This document shows positions 36,258-45,087 of a DNA stretch of 64,000 nucleotides, piece by piece. Below the pieces are notes generated by a model. The model was not told where the DNA came from. It made no database searches and was given only the letters and a program-made list of their open reading frames with translations. Made by a program: the position numbers and the translations under genes. The first letter of the stretch is position 1. Every line of letters starts with the position of its first letter. Origin of the DNA: Burkholderia diffusa (lineage in GTDB: Bacteria; Pseudomonadota; Gammaproteobacteria; Burkholderiales; Burkholderiaceae); the NCBI RefSeq assembly GCF_902499115.1, contig NZ_CABVPN010000033.1, forward strand, positions 1 to 64,000. Reading direction: 5' to 3'.

Positions 36258-37424
36258 ATGAAAAAGAGTTTATTGGCAATTTCCGTTCTTGCCGCCTTGG
36301 CGCTTTCGGGGTGTGGGACATTTCCGGACTGGATTCCCGCGTCCGGCGCGTCTCGCCAGAAAGTGCAGGAAGTGCCCGAGACAGGCGGGCGGATCGAAGG
36401 TATTCAACTGGTGGACGTCAACGATACGTTGGCGAGGAAACTTGCCGACAGCAAGAAGCTCGGCCAATTCGCGGACATCTTTCCGAGCGCGGTTACCAAC
36501 AATTATCTGATCGGCCCGGGCGACGTCATCGAAGTGACGATCTGGGAGGCGCCGCCGGCGATGCTGTTCAGTACGCTGGCGCCCGCGCAGCCGATGACGA
36601 CGAGCACGGCCAATAGCGTCACGCTTCCCAACCAGATGGTGGCTTCGGATGGCACGATCGCCATTCCGTTCGCGGGACGGATCCTGGTCAAAGGGCGCAC
36701 GACGGAGCAGATCGAGGCGAGCATCGTCAGCCATCTCAAGGGCAAGGCGAACATGCCGCAGGTGCTCGTCAGCGTCACCAAGAACAATGCGTCGAACATC
36801 ACGGTCGTAGGCGAAGTCAACACGAGCGCGCTGATGCCGCTGACCCCGAAGGGCGAGCGTCTGCTGGATGCGCTGGCATTTGCGGGCGGCGTGAAGCAGT
36901 CGGTCAACCGCATGGCCGTGCAGCTCTCGCGAGGCAGTGTCACCGCGACGATGCCGCTCGATTCGGTCATTCGCGATCCGCACCAGAACGTCGTGCTCAA
37001 GCCGGGCGATGTCGTGACGGCGCTCTTCCAGTCGCAGAGCTTCTCGGTGTTGGGTGCAACGGGCAAGAACGATGAGATTCCGTTCGAAGCACAAGGCATT
37101 TCGCTGGCCCAGGCGCTCGCACGTTCGGGCGGGCTCAACGACAACCGTGCGGATGCGCGCGGCGTGTTCGTGTTCCGGTTCGAAGACGCGAAGCTGGTCG
37201 ATGCGAAGGACAAGACGGTCAGGGCCATCAATGGCACCGTGCCCGTGGTCTACGAGATCAACCTGCGGGATCCCGCCGCATTCTTCGTGACGCAGAACTT
37301 CCCGATCCAGAATCGCGACGTGATTTACGTCTCGAACTCGCCCGAGGTCGAGTTCAAGAAGTTCCTTACGCTCGTCGTGATGGTGGCCAGCCCGGCGGCG
37401 ACGATCAATCGGGAACTGGAGTAA
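36258..37424 (+). CDS. wcbC: Outer membrane polysaccharide export lipoprotein (OPX family)
   Basis: OPX proteins (Wza, BexD, CtrA, WcbC) form the outer membrane exit channel for capsule. The 388-residue product has a lipoprotein signal MKKSLLAISVLAALALSGC with the lipobox Cys at residue 19, then the Poly_export domain (YLIGPGDVIEVTIWEAPP through VASDGTIAIPFAGRILVKG, about 85–185) and one or two SLBB domains (residues 190–330). Length fits the CtrA/BexD class rather than E. coli KpsD (558). Symbol is by class similarity. I chose the ATG at 36258; a TTG five codons earlier is possible. GC-rich codon use matches the core genome. kpsM follows six bases later. Confidence 0.88.
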   Translation: MKKSLLAISVLAALALSGCGTFPDWIPASGASRQKVQEVPETGGRIEGIQLVDVNDTLARKLADSKKLGQFADIFPSAVTNNYLIGPGDVIEVTIWEAPPAMLFSTLAPAQPMTTSTANSVTLPNQMVASDGTIAIPFAGRILVKGRTTEQIEASIVSHLKGKANMPQVLVSVTKNNASNITVVGEVNTSALMPLTPKGERLLDALAFAGGVKQSVNRMAVQLSRGSVTATMPLDSVIRDPHQNVVLKPGDVVTALFQSQSFSVLGATGKNDEIPFEAQGISLAQALARSGGLNDNRADARGVFVFRFEDAKLVDAKDKTVRAINGTVPVVYEINLRDPAAFFVTQNFPIQNRDVIYVSNSPEVEFKKFLTLVVMVASPAATINRELE

Positions 37425-37430
37425 GGCGCC

Positions 37431-38249
37431 ATGTCGGGAAAGGTGCGTACTCCGTTCGAGGTCACGGTCTCCGTCTGGAGAGCCATGTTCCTGCGCGAGG
37501 CACTGGATCGGTTGTTCGAGGCGCGTGCGGCGTGGTTGTGGTTGTTGATTGAGCCGATCATCTACATATCGACCCACGCGTTCGGGTTCGAAACATTTCG
37601 CATCCACGAGGTGGGCGGAATCGCGATAAATATGTGGATTATCGCGGGGTTTATCGGTTTTCTTCTGTGGCGCCGTACCTGGGTTCAGGTGTTGCACGGG
37701 ATAGATAGCAATCGCGCATTTTTTGCCTATCGGCAAGTGAAGCCTTTCGATGTTGCTCTTGTTCGAGCTGCGTTGGAGCTGTTTTTGATGATACCGATAT
37801 CTATCATCATCATTTTGATTGCAGTTGCGGCGGGGCATGCCGTGACGCCGGATTTGATCAACCCGGCGTGGCTTCCCGCTGACCCACTCTTGGTTATCGT
37901 TAGCGTCGTTGGATTGTGGCTGTTCGGACTGGGATTTGGTCTCATTACGTCAGTGGCAATGAGTTTTGTGCCGGAATTGGATCATATATTTAAGCTCATG
38001 TATCTGCCGCTTTATTACGTGTCCGGCGCACTGCTTCCTATTTCGTTGTTCGTTCCGCAGCCCTATCAATATTTGTTCTTGGCCAACCCGGTAGTTAATG
38101 GTCTCGAGTTGATCAGGCTGGGTTTCCTGCCGACATATCATGCCCTTGATGGTGTGAGTTTGTCCTATCTATATGGATCGGCATTGGTGTCTTTGCTTAT
38201 TGGTTTGGCCATGTACAAACGCTTTTCCAGAAAGCTGGTGATGCGATGA
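37431..38249 (+). CDS. kpsM: Capsule polysaccharide ABC transporter permease
   Basis: KpsM/Wzm permeases pass the finished capsule chain across the inner membrane. The 272-residue product has six predicted hydrophobic segments, beginning with AAWLWLLIEPIIYISTHAF, and the ABC-2 features FRIHEVGGIAINMWIIAGFI and the conserved LPLYYVSGALLPISLFVPQP segment. Its stop overlaps the kpsT start by four bases. About the first 170 bases are GC-rich, after which the sequence turns markedly A/T-rich, suggesting a recombination joint within the gene near 37.6 kb. Confidence 0.9.
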   Translation: MSGKVRTPFEVTVSVWRAMFLREALDRLFEARAAWLWLLIEPIIYISTHAFGFETFRIHEVGGIAINMWIIAGFIGFLLWRRTWVQVLHGIDSNRAFFAYRQVKPFDVALVRAALELFLMIPISIIIILIAVAAGHAVTPDLINPAWLPADPLLVIVSVVGLWLFGLGFGLITSVAMSFVPELDHIFKLMYLPLYYVSGALLPISLFVPQPYQYLFLANPVVNGLELIRLGFLPTYHALDGVSLSYLYGSALVSLLIGLAMYKRFSRKLVMR

Positions 38250-38908
38250 TACTGATCGAAGACGTTCATAAGCGCTATATGACCGAACACGGTGTCGGTA
38301 AATGGGTGCTGCGCGGTATCAACATGATCATTCCACCTAAACACAGCGTCGCGCTGATTGGTCGAAATGGTGCTGGGAAATCCACTCTGCTTCGCATTAT
38401 CGGTGGAATCGATTTTCCGACAAAAGGCAGCGTTGAGCGGCGATGCCGGGTATCGTGGCCGATGGGGGGAGGCGGACTGGAGGGGACACTTACCGGACGC
38501 CAGAACGCGAAATTTGTCTGCCGCGTGCATGGCCACCAGGACGAACTCGCAGATCGTCTCGCCTTTATTCAGGATTTTGCCGAGTTGGGCGATTCCTTCG
38601 ATGAACCGGTGCAGCACTATTCTTCCGGTATGCGATCGCGTTTGCAGTTTGCTTTGTCGCTCGCGTTCGATTTTGATGTATTCATTTCCGATGAAGTTAC
38701 CTCCGCGGGTGACGCGAAATTCAGAAAGAAGGCCGCCGATGCTTTCAAAAGCATGGTGGATCGGGCCAGCGTAATCATGGTCTCTCATGATGAAGGCACG
38801 CTCAGGCAATTTTGCCAATCTGGCATCTGGATCGATGAAGGCCAGGCGTACTGGTTCGACGATCTTGGTGAAGCATTGAGCGCGTACAAAAATAAGACTT
38901 TGGTATGA
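38246..38908 (+). CDS. kpsT: Capsule polysaccharide ABC transporter ATP-binding protein
   Basis: KpsT/Wzt powers capsule export with KpsM. The 220-residue product has Walker A ALIGRNGAGKSTLLR near residue 40, the family's WPMGGGGLEGTLTGRQNAKF region, the ABC signature YSSGMRSRLQFALSLAFD, Walker B with the catalytic Glu in DVFISDEVT, and the switch His in VMVSHDEGTLRQFC. There is no C-terminal carbohydrate-binding extension of the O-antigen Wzt type. It overlaps kpsM and kpsE by four bases each. Confidence 0.93.
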   Translation: MILIEDVHKRYMTEHGVGKWVLRGINMIIPPKHSVALIGRNGAGKSTLLRIIGGIDFPTKGSVERRCRVSWPMGGGGLEGTLTGRQNAKFVCRVHGHQDELADRLAFIQDFAELGDSFDEPVQHYSSGMRSRLQFALSLAFDFDVFISDEVTSAGDAKFRKKAADAFKSMVDRASVIMVSHDEGTLRQFCQSGIWIDEGQAYWFDDLGEALSAYKNKTLV

Positions 38909-40077
38909 AAGAATTGTCGACAACCAAAAGCTCGCTCGCGACTGCAAAATTTGTTGCGGCCTATGACAAGGCAAAGCGAGCGATCATCTCAGTTAAAATC
39001 TTCAAGCTGATCATCCGCTTGATTATCATCGGCGCAGTATTGTCGGTCCCGTACTGGTTGCTGATAGCCTCGGATCGCTATGTTTCCGAGGCAACTGTAA
39101 TCATTCAAAGAACTGATCAAGTGGATGGTGCTGTTGCCGGACTTCCGGCTATTGTTGCTGGCGTAGGTGGTCCCAATAGTGGGGATCAACTCTTGCTGCG
39201 TGAGTATCTGTTATCCACGGACATGCTCAAGAAGCTCGATGCCTCTCTCGATCTGCGGTCACATTTCAGTAGTCACGGGCGGGACCCTATTTCGCGTATG
39301 TGGTTCAAGAATGCGCCGGATGAATGGTTCTATAAATACTGGCTGTCCCGAGTTGGCGTTGATTACGACAGTTACAGCGGCGTTCTGCGTATCCGGGCAG
39401 AAGCCTACGACCCCAAGATGGCTCAGGCTATCGTGAGCATGATGGTTCATGAGGGGGAGTTGCATATGAATCAGATTGGTCATGAACTGGCTCAGTCGCA
39501 GGTAGATTTCCTGGCGAAGCAGGTAACGCTTGCGCACGATCGATTTTTGGATGCCACGCAATCTGTAATTGACTTCCAGAATCAAAAAGGATTGGCTGCC
39601 CCGCAGGCAACGGCAGAAAGCATTAACGCACTTATTGAAAAGCTGGAGGCCCAAAAAACCGATGTTAAAACCCAGCTGGCTGCATTGCCGGCATCGTTGG
39701 ATCAGAATCAACCAACGGTGGTAATGCTAAAGAACAATCTGAATGCCATTCAGCAGCAGATTACCCAGAAAAAGGCGGAGTTGACGTCGCCTTCAAGAAG
39801 GACGCTCAACTACACTGTTGATGAATTCCAGCGCTTGCAAATGCAGGCGGGATTTGCTCAGGATTTGTATAAGACGGCTCTTTCAGCACTGGAGAAAGGC
39901 CGGATGGATGCTGCTCGTACGCTCAAGATGGTCTCCACGCTCCAGGCGCCGACCATGCCGGGCTACCCGCTCAAACCCGAGCGGCTCTATAACGTGCTGG
40001 TGACGCTGCTGATCGCTGCAGCGGTGATTGGGGTGATAAAGCTACTGGAAAGCATTATTTCGGATCACGTGGATTGA
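38905..40077 (+). CDS. kpsE: Capsule export inner-membrane PCP protein
   Basis: KpsE/CtrB-type proteins (polysaccharide co-polymerase type 3) link the ABC transporter to the outer membrane channel. The 390-residue product has an N-terminal membrane segment (about 37–54, IRLIIIGAVLSVPYWLLIAS), a long periplasmic helical region with coiled-coil character (about 195–320, for example AESINALIEKLEAQKTDVKT), and a C-terminal membrane segment (NVLVTLLIAAAVIGVIKLL). The PxxP-type motif APTMPGYPLKPERLYN precedes the last segment. Codon use is A/T-rich over most of the gene but becomes GC-rich in the last 150 bases. Confidence 0.9.
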   Translation: MKELSTTKSSLATAKFVAAYDKAKRAIISVKIFKLIIRLIIIGAVLSVPYWLLIASDRYVSEATVIIQRTDQVDGAVAGLPAIVAGVGGPNSGDQLLLREYLLSTDMLKKLDASLDLRSHFSSHGRDPISRMWFKNAPDEWFYKYWLSRVGVDYDSYSGVLRIRAEAYDPKMAQAIVSMMVHEGELHMNQIGHELAQSQVDFLAKQVTLAHDRFLDATQSVIDFQNQKGLAAPQATAESINALIEKLEAQKTDVKTQLAALPASLDQNQPTVVMLKNNLNAIQQQITQKKAELTSPSRRTLNYTVDEFQRLQMQAGFAQDLYKTALSALEKGRMDAARTLKMVSTLQAPTMPGYPLKPERLYNVLVTLLIAAAVIGVIKLLESIISDHVD

Positions 40078-40091
40078 GATCGGGAAGCGTA

Positions 40092-41210
40092 ATGAAAACC
40101 CTGATTATCTTTGGAACGCGACCAGAGGCGATCAAGATGGCGCCGCTGGTCAATGCGTTGAAGACCGAGCCGAAAATCCAGGCGACCGTTTGTGTCACTG
40201 CACAGCATAGGCAGATGCTGGACTCGATGCTTGATTTTTTCCAAATTCGTCCCGACTACGATCTCGATATCATGGCACCGGACCAGACGCTTTCCGGGAT
40301 AACGAGCAAAGTCCTCGACGGACTTGATTGTGTCTTGAGGAAGGCGCAACCGGACATCGTGCTTGTGCAAGGAGACACTTCAACTACGATGGCAGCGGCG
40401 TTGTCCGCTCACTACCGACAGATTGAAGTAGGCCACGTCGAGGCAGGGCTTCGTACCGGTGATTTGTTTGCACCGTGGCCGGAGGAGGCGAACCGCCGCC
40501 TCACGAGCGTTTTGGCGAAGTATCACTTCGCACCGACACCAAATGCTAGAGATAACTTGCTCCGGGAGGGTATCGCTGAGGCGGATGTTCACGTCACCGG
40601 CAACACCGTCATCGATGCTCTGTTGGGCACGGTCGCGAGGACGCGCGACGAGGCTGTATGGCGCGGAGACCTGGAACGGCGCTTTGGCTTTCTGAATCCG
40701 CGGAAGCGTTTGATTCTCGTTACTGGTCATCGTAGGGAAAATCTGGGAGATGGGCTTGACTCAGTCTGCCGTGCTCTGCGAGAAATTGCCCAACGCGGTG
40801 ACATTGAAATTGTTTTCCCGGTACACCTGAATCCGAAGGTAAAACAATCCGTTCATCGTCTCCTAGGTGATGTTGCGGGCGTGTTTCTCATCGAGCCGCA
40901 GGAATACTTGCCCTTTGTCTACCTGATGGATAGGGCTGCACTCGTCATCACGGACTCGGGTGGTATTCAAGAGGAAGCCCCCGCTCTGGGCAAACCGGTG
41001 CTTGTTACCCGTGAAACTACAGAGCGGCCGGAAGCGATCGTTGCAGGTACGGCAAGGATTGTCGGCACGGACAAAACAACCATCGTCAATGAAGCGAACC
41101 GTCTCCTTGATGATGCAGACGAGTACGCCACCATGGCGCATACCGCCAATCCCTATGGTGATGGCACGGCAGCCTCGCGGATTCGCGATATTTTGGTGAG
41201 CGCATGTTGA
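40092..41210 (+). CDS. wecB: UDP-N-acetylglucosamine 2-epimerase (non-hydrolysing)
   Basis: WecB converts UDP-GlcNAc to UDP-ManNAc. The 372-residue product starts MKTLIIFGTRPEAIKMAPLV and has the QGDTSTTMAAALSAHY and VGHVEAGLRTGD segments, the LVTGHRRENLGDGL motif and PLVNALKT-like N-terminal repeat, and the TDSGGIQEEAPALGKPVLVT motif, all diagnostic. It overlaps wecC by seven bases. With WecC, this supplies UDP-ManNAcA, so the locus polysaccharide probably contains N-acetylmannosaminuronic acid. Confidence 0.95.
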   Translation: MKTLIIFGTRPEAIKMAPLVNALKTEPKIQATVCVTAQHRQMLDSMLDFFQIRPDYDLDIMAPDQTLSGITSKVLDGLDCVLRKAQPDIVLVQGDTSTTMAAALSAHYRQIEVGHVEAGLRTGDLFAPWPEEANRRLTSVLAKYHFAPTPNARDNLLREGIAEADVHVTGNTVIDALLGTVARTRDEAVWRGDLERRFGFLNPRKRLILVTGHRRENLGDGLDSVCRALREIAQRGDIEIVFPVHLNPKVKQSVHRLLGDVAGVFLIEPQEYLPFVYLMDRAALVITDSGGIQEEAPALGKPVLVTRETTERPEAIVAGTARIVGTDKTTIVNEANRLLDDADEYATMAHTANPYGDGTAASRIRDILVSAC

Positions 41211-42472
41211 ATACCATTTCAATCATTGGTCTTGGGTATATCGGATTACCCACCGCAACCTTGTTTGCCTCGCGCAAGGTACGTGTCATTGGTGTGGACG
41301 TGTCTCAGCACGTCGTCGATACGATCAATCAAGGAAATATTCATATCGTTGAACCGGAACTCGATATTTTGGTTCATGCTGCCGTTGGGGCCGGTTACCT
41401 GCGTGCGACCACGTCCGCTGAGCCAGCGGACGCATTCATCATCGCAGTGCCGACGCCCTTGACGGACGAGAAAAGGCCTGATTTGAGTTACATCGAATCA
41501 GCGGCCAAATCGATTGCGCCTGTACTTGCAGAGGGTAATCTCGTTATTCTCGAATCGACTTCGTCCGTTGGGGCAACTGAGTTGTTGGCCAACTGGCTGG
41601 CAGAAATCCGACCGGATTTGACCTTTCCGCATCAGGCAGGTAATGCGTCCGATATTCGCATTGCACACTGCCCAGAGCGCGTTCTTCCCGGCCGCATTGT
41701 TCACGAGTTGGTTGTCAATGATCGTGTGATCGGTGGTATGACGCAACAGTGCTCTGACGCTGCAGTTGCGCTCTATCGTTTGTTTGTACAAGGCGATTGC
41801 ATTGTCACGGACGTTCGAACGGCTGAGATGTGCAAGCTGGCCGAAAACAGTTTCCGCGATGTCAACATTGCATTCGCCAACGAGTTGTCGACGATCTGCG
41901 ACAAGTTGGACATCAACGTATGGGAACTTATAAGACTGGCGAATCGGCATCCGCGAGTAAATATTTTGCAACCGGGCTGTGGCGTGGGCGGACATTGTAT
42001 TGCCGTCGATCCGTGGTTCATCGTTGACAGCGAACCGGAACAAGCGAAGCTGATTCGGGCCGCGAGACATGTCAATGACGCAAAGCCGGATTGGGTTGTG
42101 CGTAAGGTGCAGCAAGCCGTTGCAACGCTCGTTGCTCGGGGTACTGCCATTGAGGATATCGGCATTGCTTGTCTGGGAATCACGTACAAGGCAGACATCG
42201 ATGACCTGCGCGAAAGCCCAGCAATGAAAATTGCGCAAACACTGGTCAGGAATCATGCTGGGAATGTCTCGATCGTGGAGCCAAATCTTCAATCGCTGCC
42301 GGTCACTCTGGCGATCGATCGTGCAAATTTGACTACTCTGGACAAGGCCATTGCCGATGCGAACGTATTTGTTCTGCTTGTCGATCATCAGGAATTTCGA
42401 AGCGTTAAGCCCAAGTTGAACGACCGCCAGGTACTTGTCGATACGCGTGGCATCTGGAAAGACGAAAAATGA
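41204..42472 (+). CDS. wecC: UDP-N-acetyl-D-mannosamine dehydrogenase
   Basis: WecC oxidises UDP-ManNAc to UDP-ManNAcA. The 422-residue product has the NAD-binding start IIGLGYIGLPTATLFASRKV, an AHCPERVLPGRIV motif typical of WecC/WbpA-type enzymes, and the catalytic Cys265 in GCGVGGHCIAVDPWF. It is preceded by wecB (seven-base overlap) and its stop overlaps the next gene's start by four bases (ATGA). A UDP-glucose dehydrogenase specificity is less likely because the neighbour is wecB and a separate ugd lies downstream. Confidence 0.92.
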   Translation: MLNTISIIGLGYIGLPTATLFASRKVRVIGVDVSQHVVDTINQGNIHIVEPELDILVHAAVGAGYLRATTSAEPADAFIIAVPTPLTDEKRPDLSYIESAAKSIAPVLAEGNLVILESTSSVGATELLANWLAEIRPDLTFPHQAGNASDIRIAHCPERVLPGRIVHELVVNDRVIGGMTQQCSDAAVALYRLFVQGDCIVTDVRTAEMCKLAENSFRDVNIAFANELSTICDKLDINVWELIRLANRHPRVNILQPGCGVGGHCIAVDPWFIVDSEPEQAKLIRAARHVNDAKPDWVVRKVQQAVATLVARGTAIEDIGIACLGITYKADIDDLRESPAMKIAQTLVRNHAGNVSIVEPNLQSLPVTLAIDRANLTTLDKAIADANVFVLLVDHQEFRSVKPKLNDRQVLVDTRGIWKDEK

Positions 42473-45087
42473 TAACGAATCAGAAAAATCCGATCGATCT
42501 TGAATCTCGTCTCAAAGAGGCTGTGGCTGAGAACGAACTGTTGCTCAATCAGTTTCATCACGTTCAGGAGGAACTGGAGCGGTACTACCTCCGAAACAAG
42601 TCCCTTGAAAAAGGTGCCCTGGCCGAGGCATCGAATGGCGTCGTGATCACCAAGAACTGGGTCGATAACGAACTACCGGACGCTTTGGCAGAGGCTCGTC
42701 GTCTGCGCGCATTGGTGGATGTCCAACGAGAGGTCCATCAGATCGAAGCTGAGAACGCGCTGAATGCGAAGCTGGGGAATCTCTTGATCCAGGGGGCAGA
42801 TTCGCCGACGGCATTTCTGAAATTGCCAGGAAAAATCTGGAAGATATGGCGCACCCACAGTCGGGTGATCCCCCCAAAAACACTGGGCGGCAAGGCGTTT
42901 ACCAATCTCGTTGCGGCCTACAGCGAAGGAGGCTTCGACGCGGTTGAGAAATTGATCGATGACGCTGCGATTTCACCTGCGATGCGGGCCAACGGTTATA
43001 CGGCTTTGGCGCGGCATTTGATGCACGGCGATCGGGCAAATGCTGCCGAGGCTGCTCGGCGCGCGCACGCATTGGATCCGAAGCCATTTCGGTTGAAGTG
43101 GCTCGCCTTCAGACTCCACGAAGCAAGTGATGTCGTTCGTGCCGAAGCCATGCTGGATATTCTGCCGCTGGATACTCCATATAGCGACTCGGAAATTCGA
43201 CAAGCCAATCAATTGAGGTTTGACGCTAATGAAGTTCGGGTCAGCGAAACTCGGCAGGAAACGGGCTTCCTGGAGCGTCGCGCCGAAATCGAAAAACAAT
43301 TGGATCGTCTGGTGCGGGAGCGTGATGAGAAATCACGATTGGCGACAGAACGTCATCTGGAAATCGAGGCACTGAAACAATCCAGGGCCGTGCTGGAGCA
43401 GGATAAATCGGCATTGGCGGCTAGGTGCGAGGAAGCAGCTCGGCAAGTGACTGAATACGCACGCGAAATCGAAGTGCTGAAGCATGTAAAGGCGCGACTC
43501 GAAAATGAAAGGTCGGAGCTGAAGGCTGACTATGGCCTTGTCGTCAAGCAGGCGAGCGAGCTTGCTGGAGAGGTTGAGACACTGAGGCAAGTCAAAATTG
43601 AACTGGAGCAAGAAAAGCCCGTACTGGTTCTGCGAACCAATGAGTGCTCGAGGCAGTTGAGTGACAGCATGCACGCTGTCGAAATACTGAAGCGAACGAA
43701 GTTGCAACTGAAGCAGGATAAGTTGGCTCTGGCGGCACAATATGAAAAGGCAGCCAAGTCAGCGATCGAACGCGCGCGCGAAGTGGAAGTCGTGAAGAGA
43801 GCTAAGGCGCAGTTGGAACAAGAGAAACTGACGTGGGTGGAGCGGGACAAGGAAACCGCTAGGCAGGTTGCCAGTTACACCCGGGAAGTTGAGGTTCTGA
43901 AGCAGATCACGATGCAATTGGAGCAGGACAAATTGGCGCTAACGCATCGATACGACGAACTTGCGAGCCAATTGATCGATAGTACTCGCGAGGTTGCGGC
44001 GCTTCAGCACAGCAAAGGGCAACTGGAGCTCGATAAACAAGCGTTGATAGGGCGGCAGGGGGAAGCGGTCAGGACGGCTGCCCAGTATGCCAATGAAATT
44101 GTGTGCTTGAAGCGGGCGAATGCACAGTTTGAGCAGGATCTATTGGCGCTGACCGAGAGACATCAGGAAGCGTCCAAGCAGGCGCTCGAGCGCGCCGAAG
44201 AAATCGCATGCCTGAAGGAAGCCAACGCGCAGATGGAACGCGACCGGGTGGTATGCGACGGCAAGTATGCAGCGCTCGTCAATCAGGCAGTCGAGCGCGC
44301 GCAGGAGATTGAAGCGCTGACTCAGGCCAAAACGCAGTTGGAGCGAGACAAGCTTACGTTCGCCGGTAAGCATGAGGAATCGGCTGCCCGGGTGCTTGAA
44401 CTGACGCAGGAGATTGAAGTACTGAAGCGGTCGCTGTTGAAGTTGGAACAGGACAACGCATCGCTGATGCTTGAGCATCGTGAAGCCGTAATGCATATGG
44501 CAGAGCGCGACAGGGAAATCGAAGCCCTGAAGCAAACCACGAGGCATCTCGAGTACGAAAGACGCGCGCTTATGGAACAGGGTGAGGATGCCGCGCGGCA
44601 CGCAGCGGAGCGAAGCCAGGAAGTGGAGGCGCTTAGACAGGCTAACGTGCAATTGCAACAGGATCGTCTTGATTTGGCAGGCAGACATGACGACGCCGTG
44701 AAACGGGCGGCCGCACAAGCTCAAGAAGTCAGCGTTCTGACTCTGGCCAAGGAAAAACTGGAACAAGACAAACAGGCGCTTGCAGGACAGTATGACGAGG
44801 CGGCAAAGCAGGCAGCTCGGTACGCGCGCGAATTTGAAACGTTGAAGCAGGCGAAAGAGCGACTTGAGCTTGAGAATCTCACGCTGGCGGGGATGCGCGA
44901 TGAAGCGGTCAAGTTGGCTGCTGACCGACTGACGCAACTTAACGAGGTGCAGCAGCAAATCGAGAATCGTCAAGCTTGTGAAGCAGAGTTGTCGACCCGG
45001 CAGCAGCTTATGCAGGAAGAAATGGTTCGGGCCGAAGCTCAGCTTGATCTCATAAAGGAAGTGTTTCTGCGAGAGCCTGGGCTATGA
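42469..45087 (+). CDS. Large coiled-coil repeat protein of the capsule cassette, function unknown
   Basis: This 872-residue protein has no signal peptide and no clear membrane segment. Residues 1–100 are helical and coiled-coil prone, with ENELLLNQFHHVQEELERYY, a motif I recall from other polysaccharide-locus proteins. Residues about 140–250 look like TPR-type helical hairpins (NAAEAARRAHALDPKP). From residue 298 to 822 there are 15 tandem repeats, each exactly 35 residues (five heptads), with consensus E[IV]E.LK.....LE.DK..L. A 50-residue helical tail follows. Start and stop overlap wecC and the next gene by four bases each, so translation is coupled. It could be a scaffold or a physical ruler for chain length; no enzymatic domain is visible. 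Confidence 0.85.
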   Translation: MITNQKNPIDLESRLKEAVAENELLLNQFHHVQEELERYYLRNKSLEKGALAEASNGVVITKNWVDNELPDALAEARRLRALVDVQREVHQIEAENALNAKLGNLLIQGADSPTAFLKLPGKIWKIWRTHSRVIPPKTLGGKAFTNLVAAYSEGGFDAVEKLIDDAAISPAMRANGYTALARHLMHGDRANAAEAARRAHALDPKPFRLKWLAFRLHEASDVVRAEAMLDILPLDTPYSDSEIRQANQLRFDANEVRVSETRQETGFLERRAEIEKQLDRLVRERDEKSRLATERHLEIEALKQSRAVLEQDKSALAARCEEAARQVTEYAREIEVLKHVKARLENERSELKADYGLVVKQASELAGEVETLRQVKIELEQEKPVLVLRTNECSRQLSDSMHAVEILKRTKLQLKQDKLALAAQYEKAAKSAIERAREVEVVKRAKAQLEQEKLTWVERDKETARQVASYTREVEVLKQITMQLEQDKLALTHRYDELASQLIDSTREVAALQHSKGQLELDKQALIGRQGEAVRTAAQYANEIVCLKRANAQFEQDLLALTERHQEASKQALERAEEIACLKEANAQMERDRVVCDGKYAALVNQAVERAQEIEALTQAKTQLERDKLTFAGKHEESAARVLELTQEIEVLKRSLLKLEQDNASLMLEHREAVMHMAERDREIEALKQTTRHLEYERRALMEQGEDAARHAAERSQEVEALRQANVQLQQDRLDLAGRHDDAVKRAAAQAQEVSVLTLAKEKLEQDKQALAGQYDEAAKQAARYAREFETLKQAKERLELENLTLAGMRDEAVKLAADRLTQLNEVQQQIENRQACEAELSTRQQLMQEEMVRAEAQLDLIKEVFLREPGL
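43360..44934 (+). repeat. Fifteen in-frame 105-bp units encoding 35-residue coiled-coil repeats
   Basis: Each unit encodes one five-heptad block starting E-[IV]-E, with a central LEQDK-like segment and ending in an Ala/Arg-rich helix. All 15 units are exactly 35 residues with no insertion or deletion in the register. DNA identity between units is moderate, so the repeat is best seen at the protein level. The array could shrink or grow by recombination between units. Confidence 0.85.

Noticed and set aside
42469..45087. Phage tail-fibre or tape-measure protein as the identity of the repeat protein
   Set aside because: No phage genes are nearby, translation is coupled to wecC and a BNR_4 gene, and the N-terminal region looks like those of polysaccharide-locus proteins.
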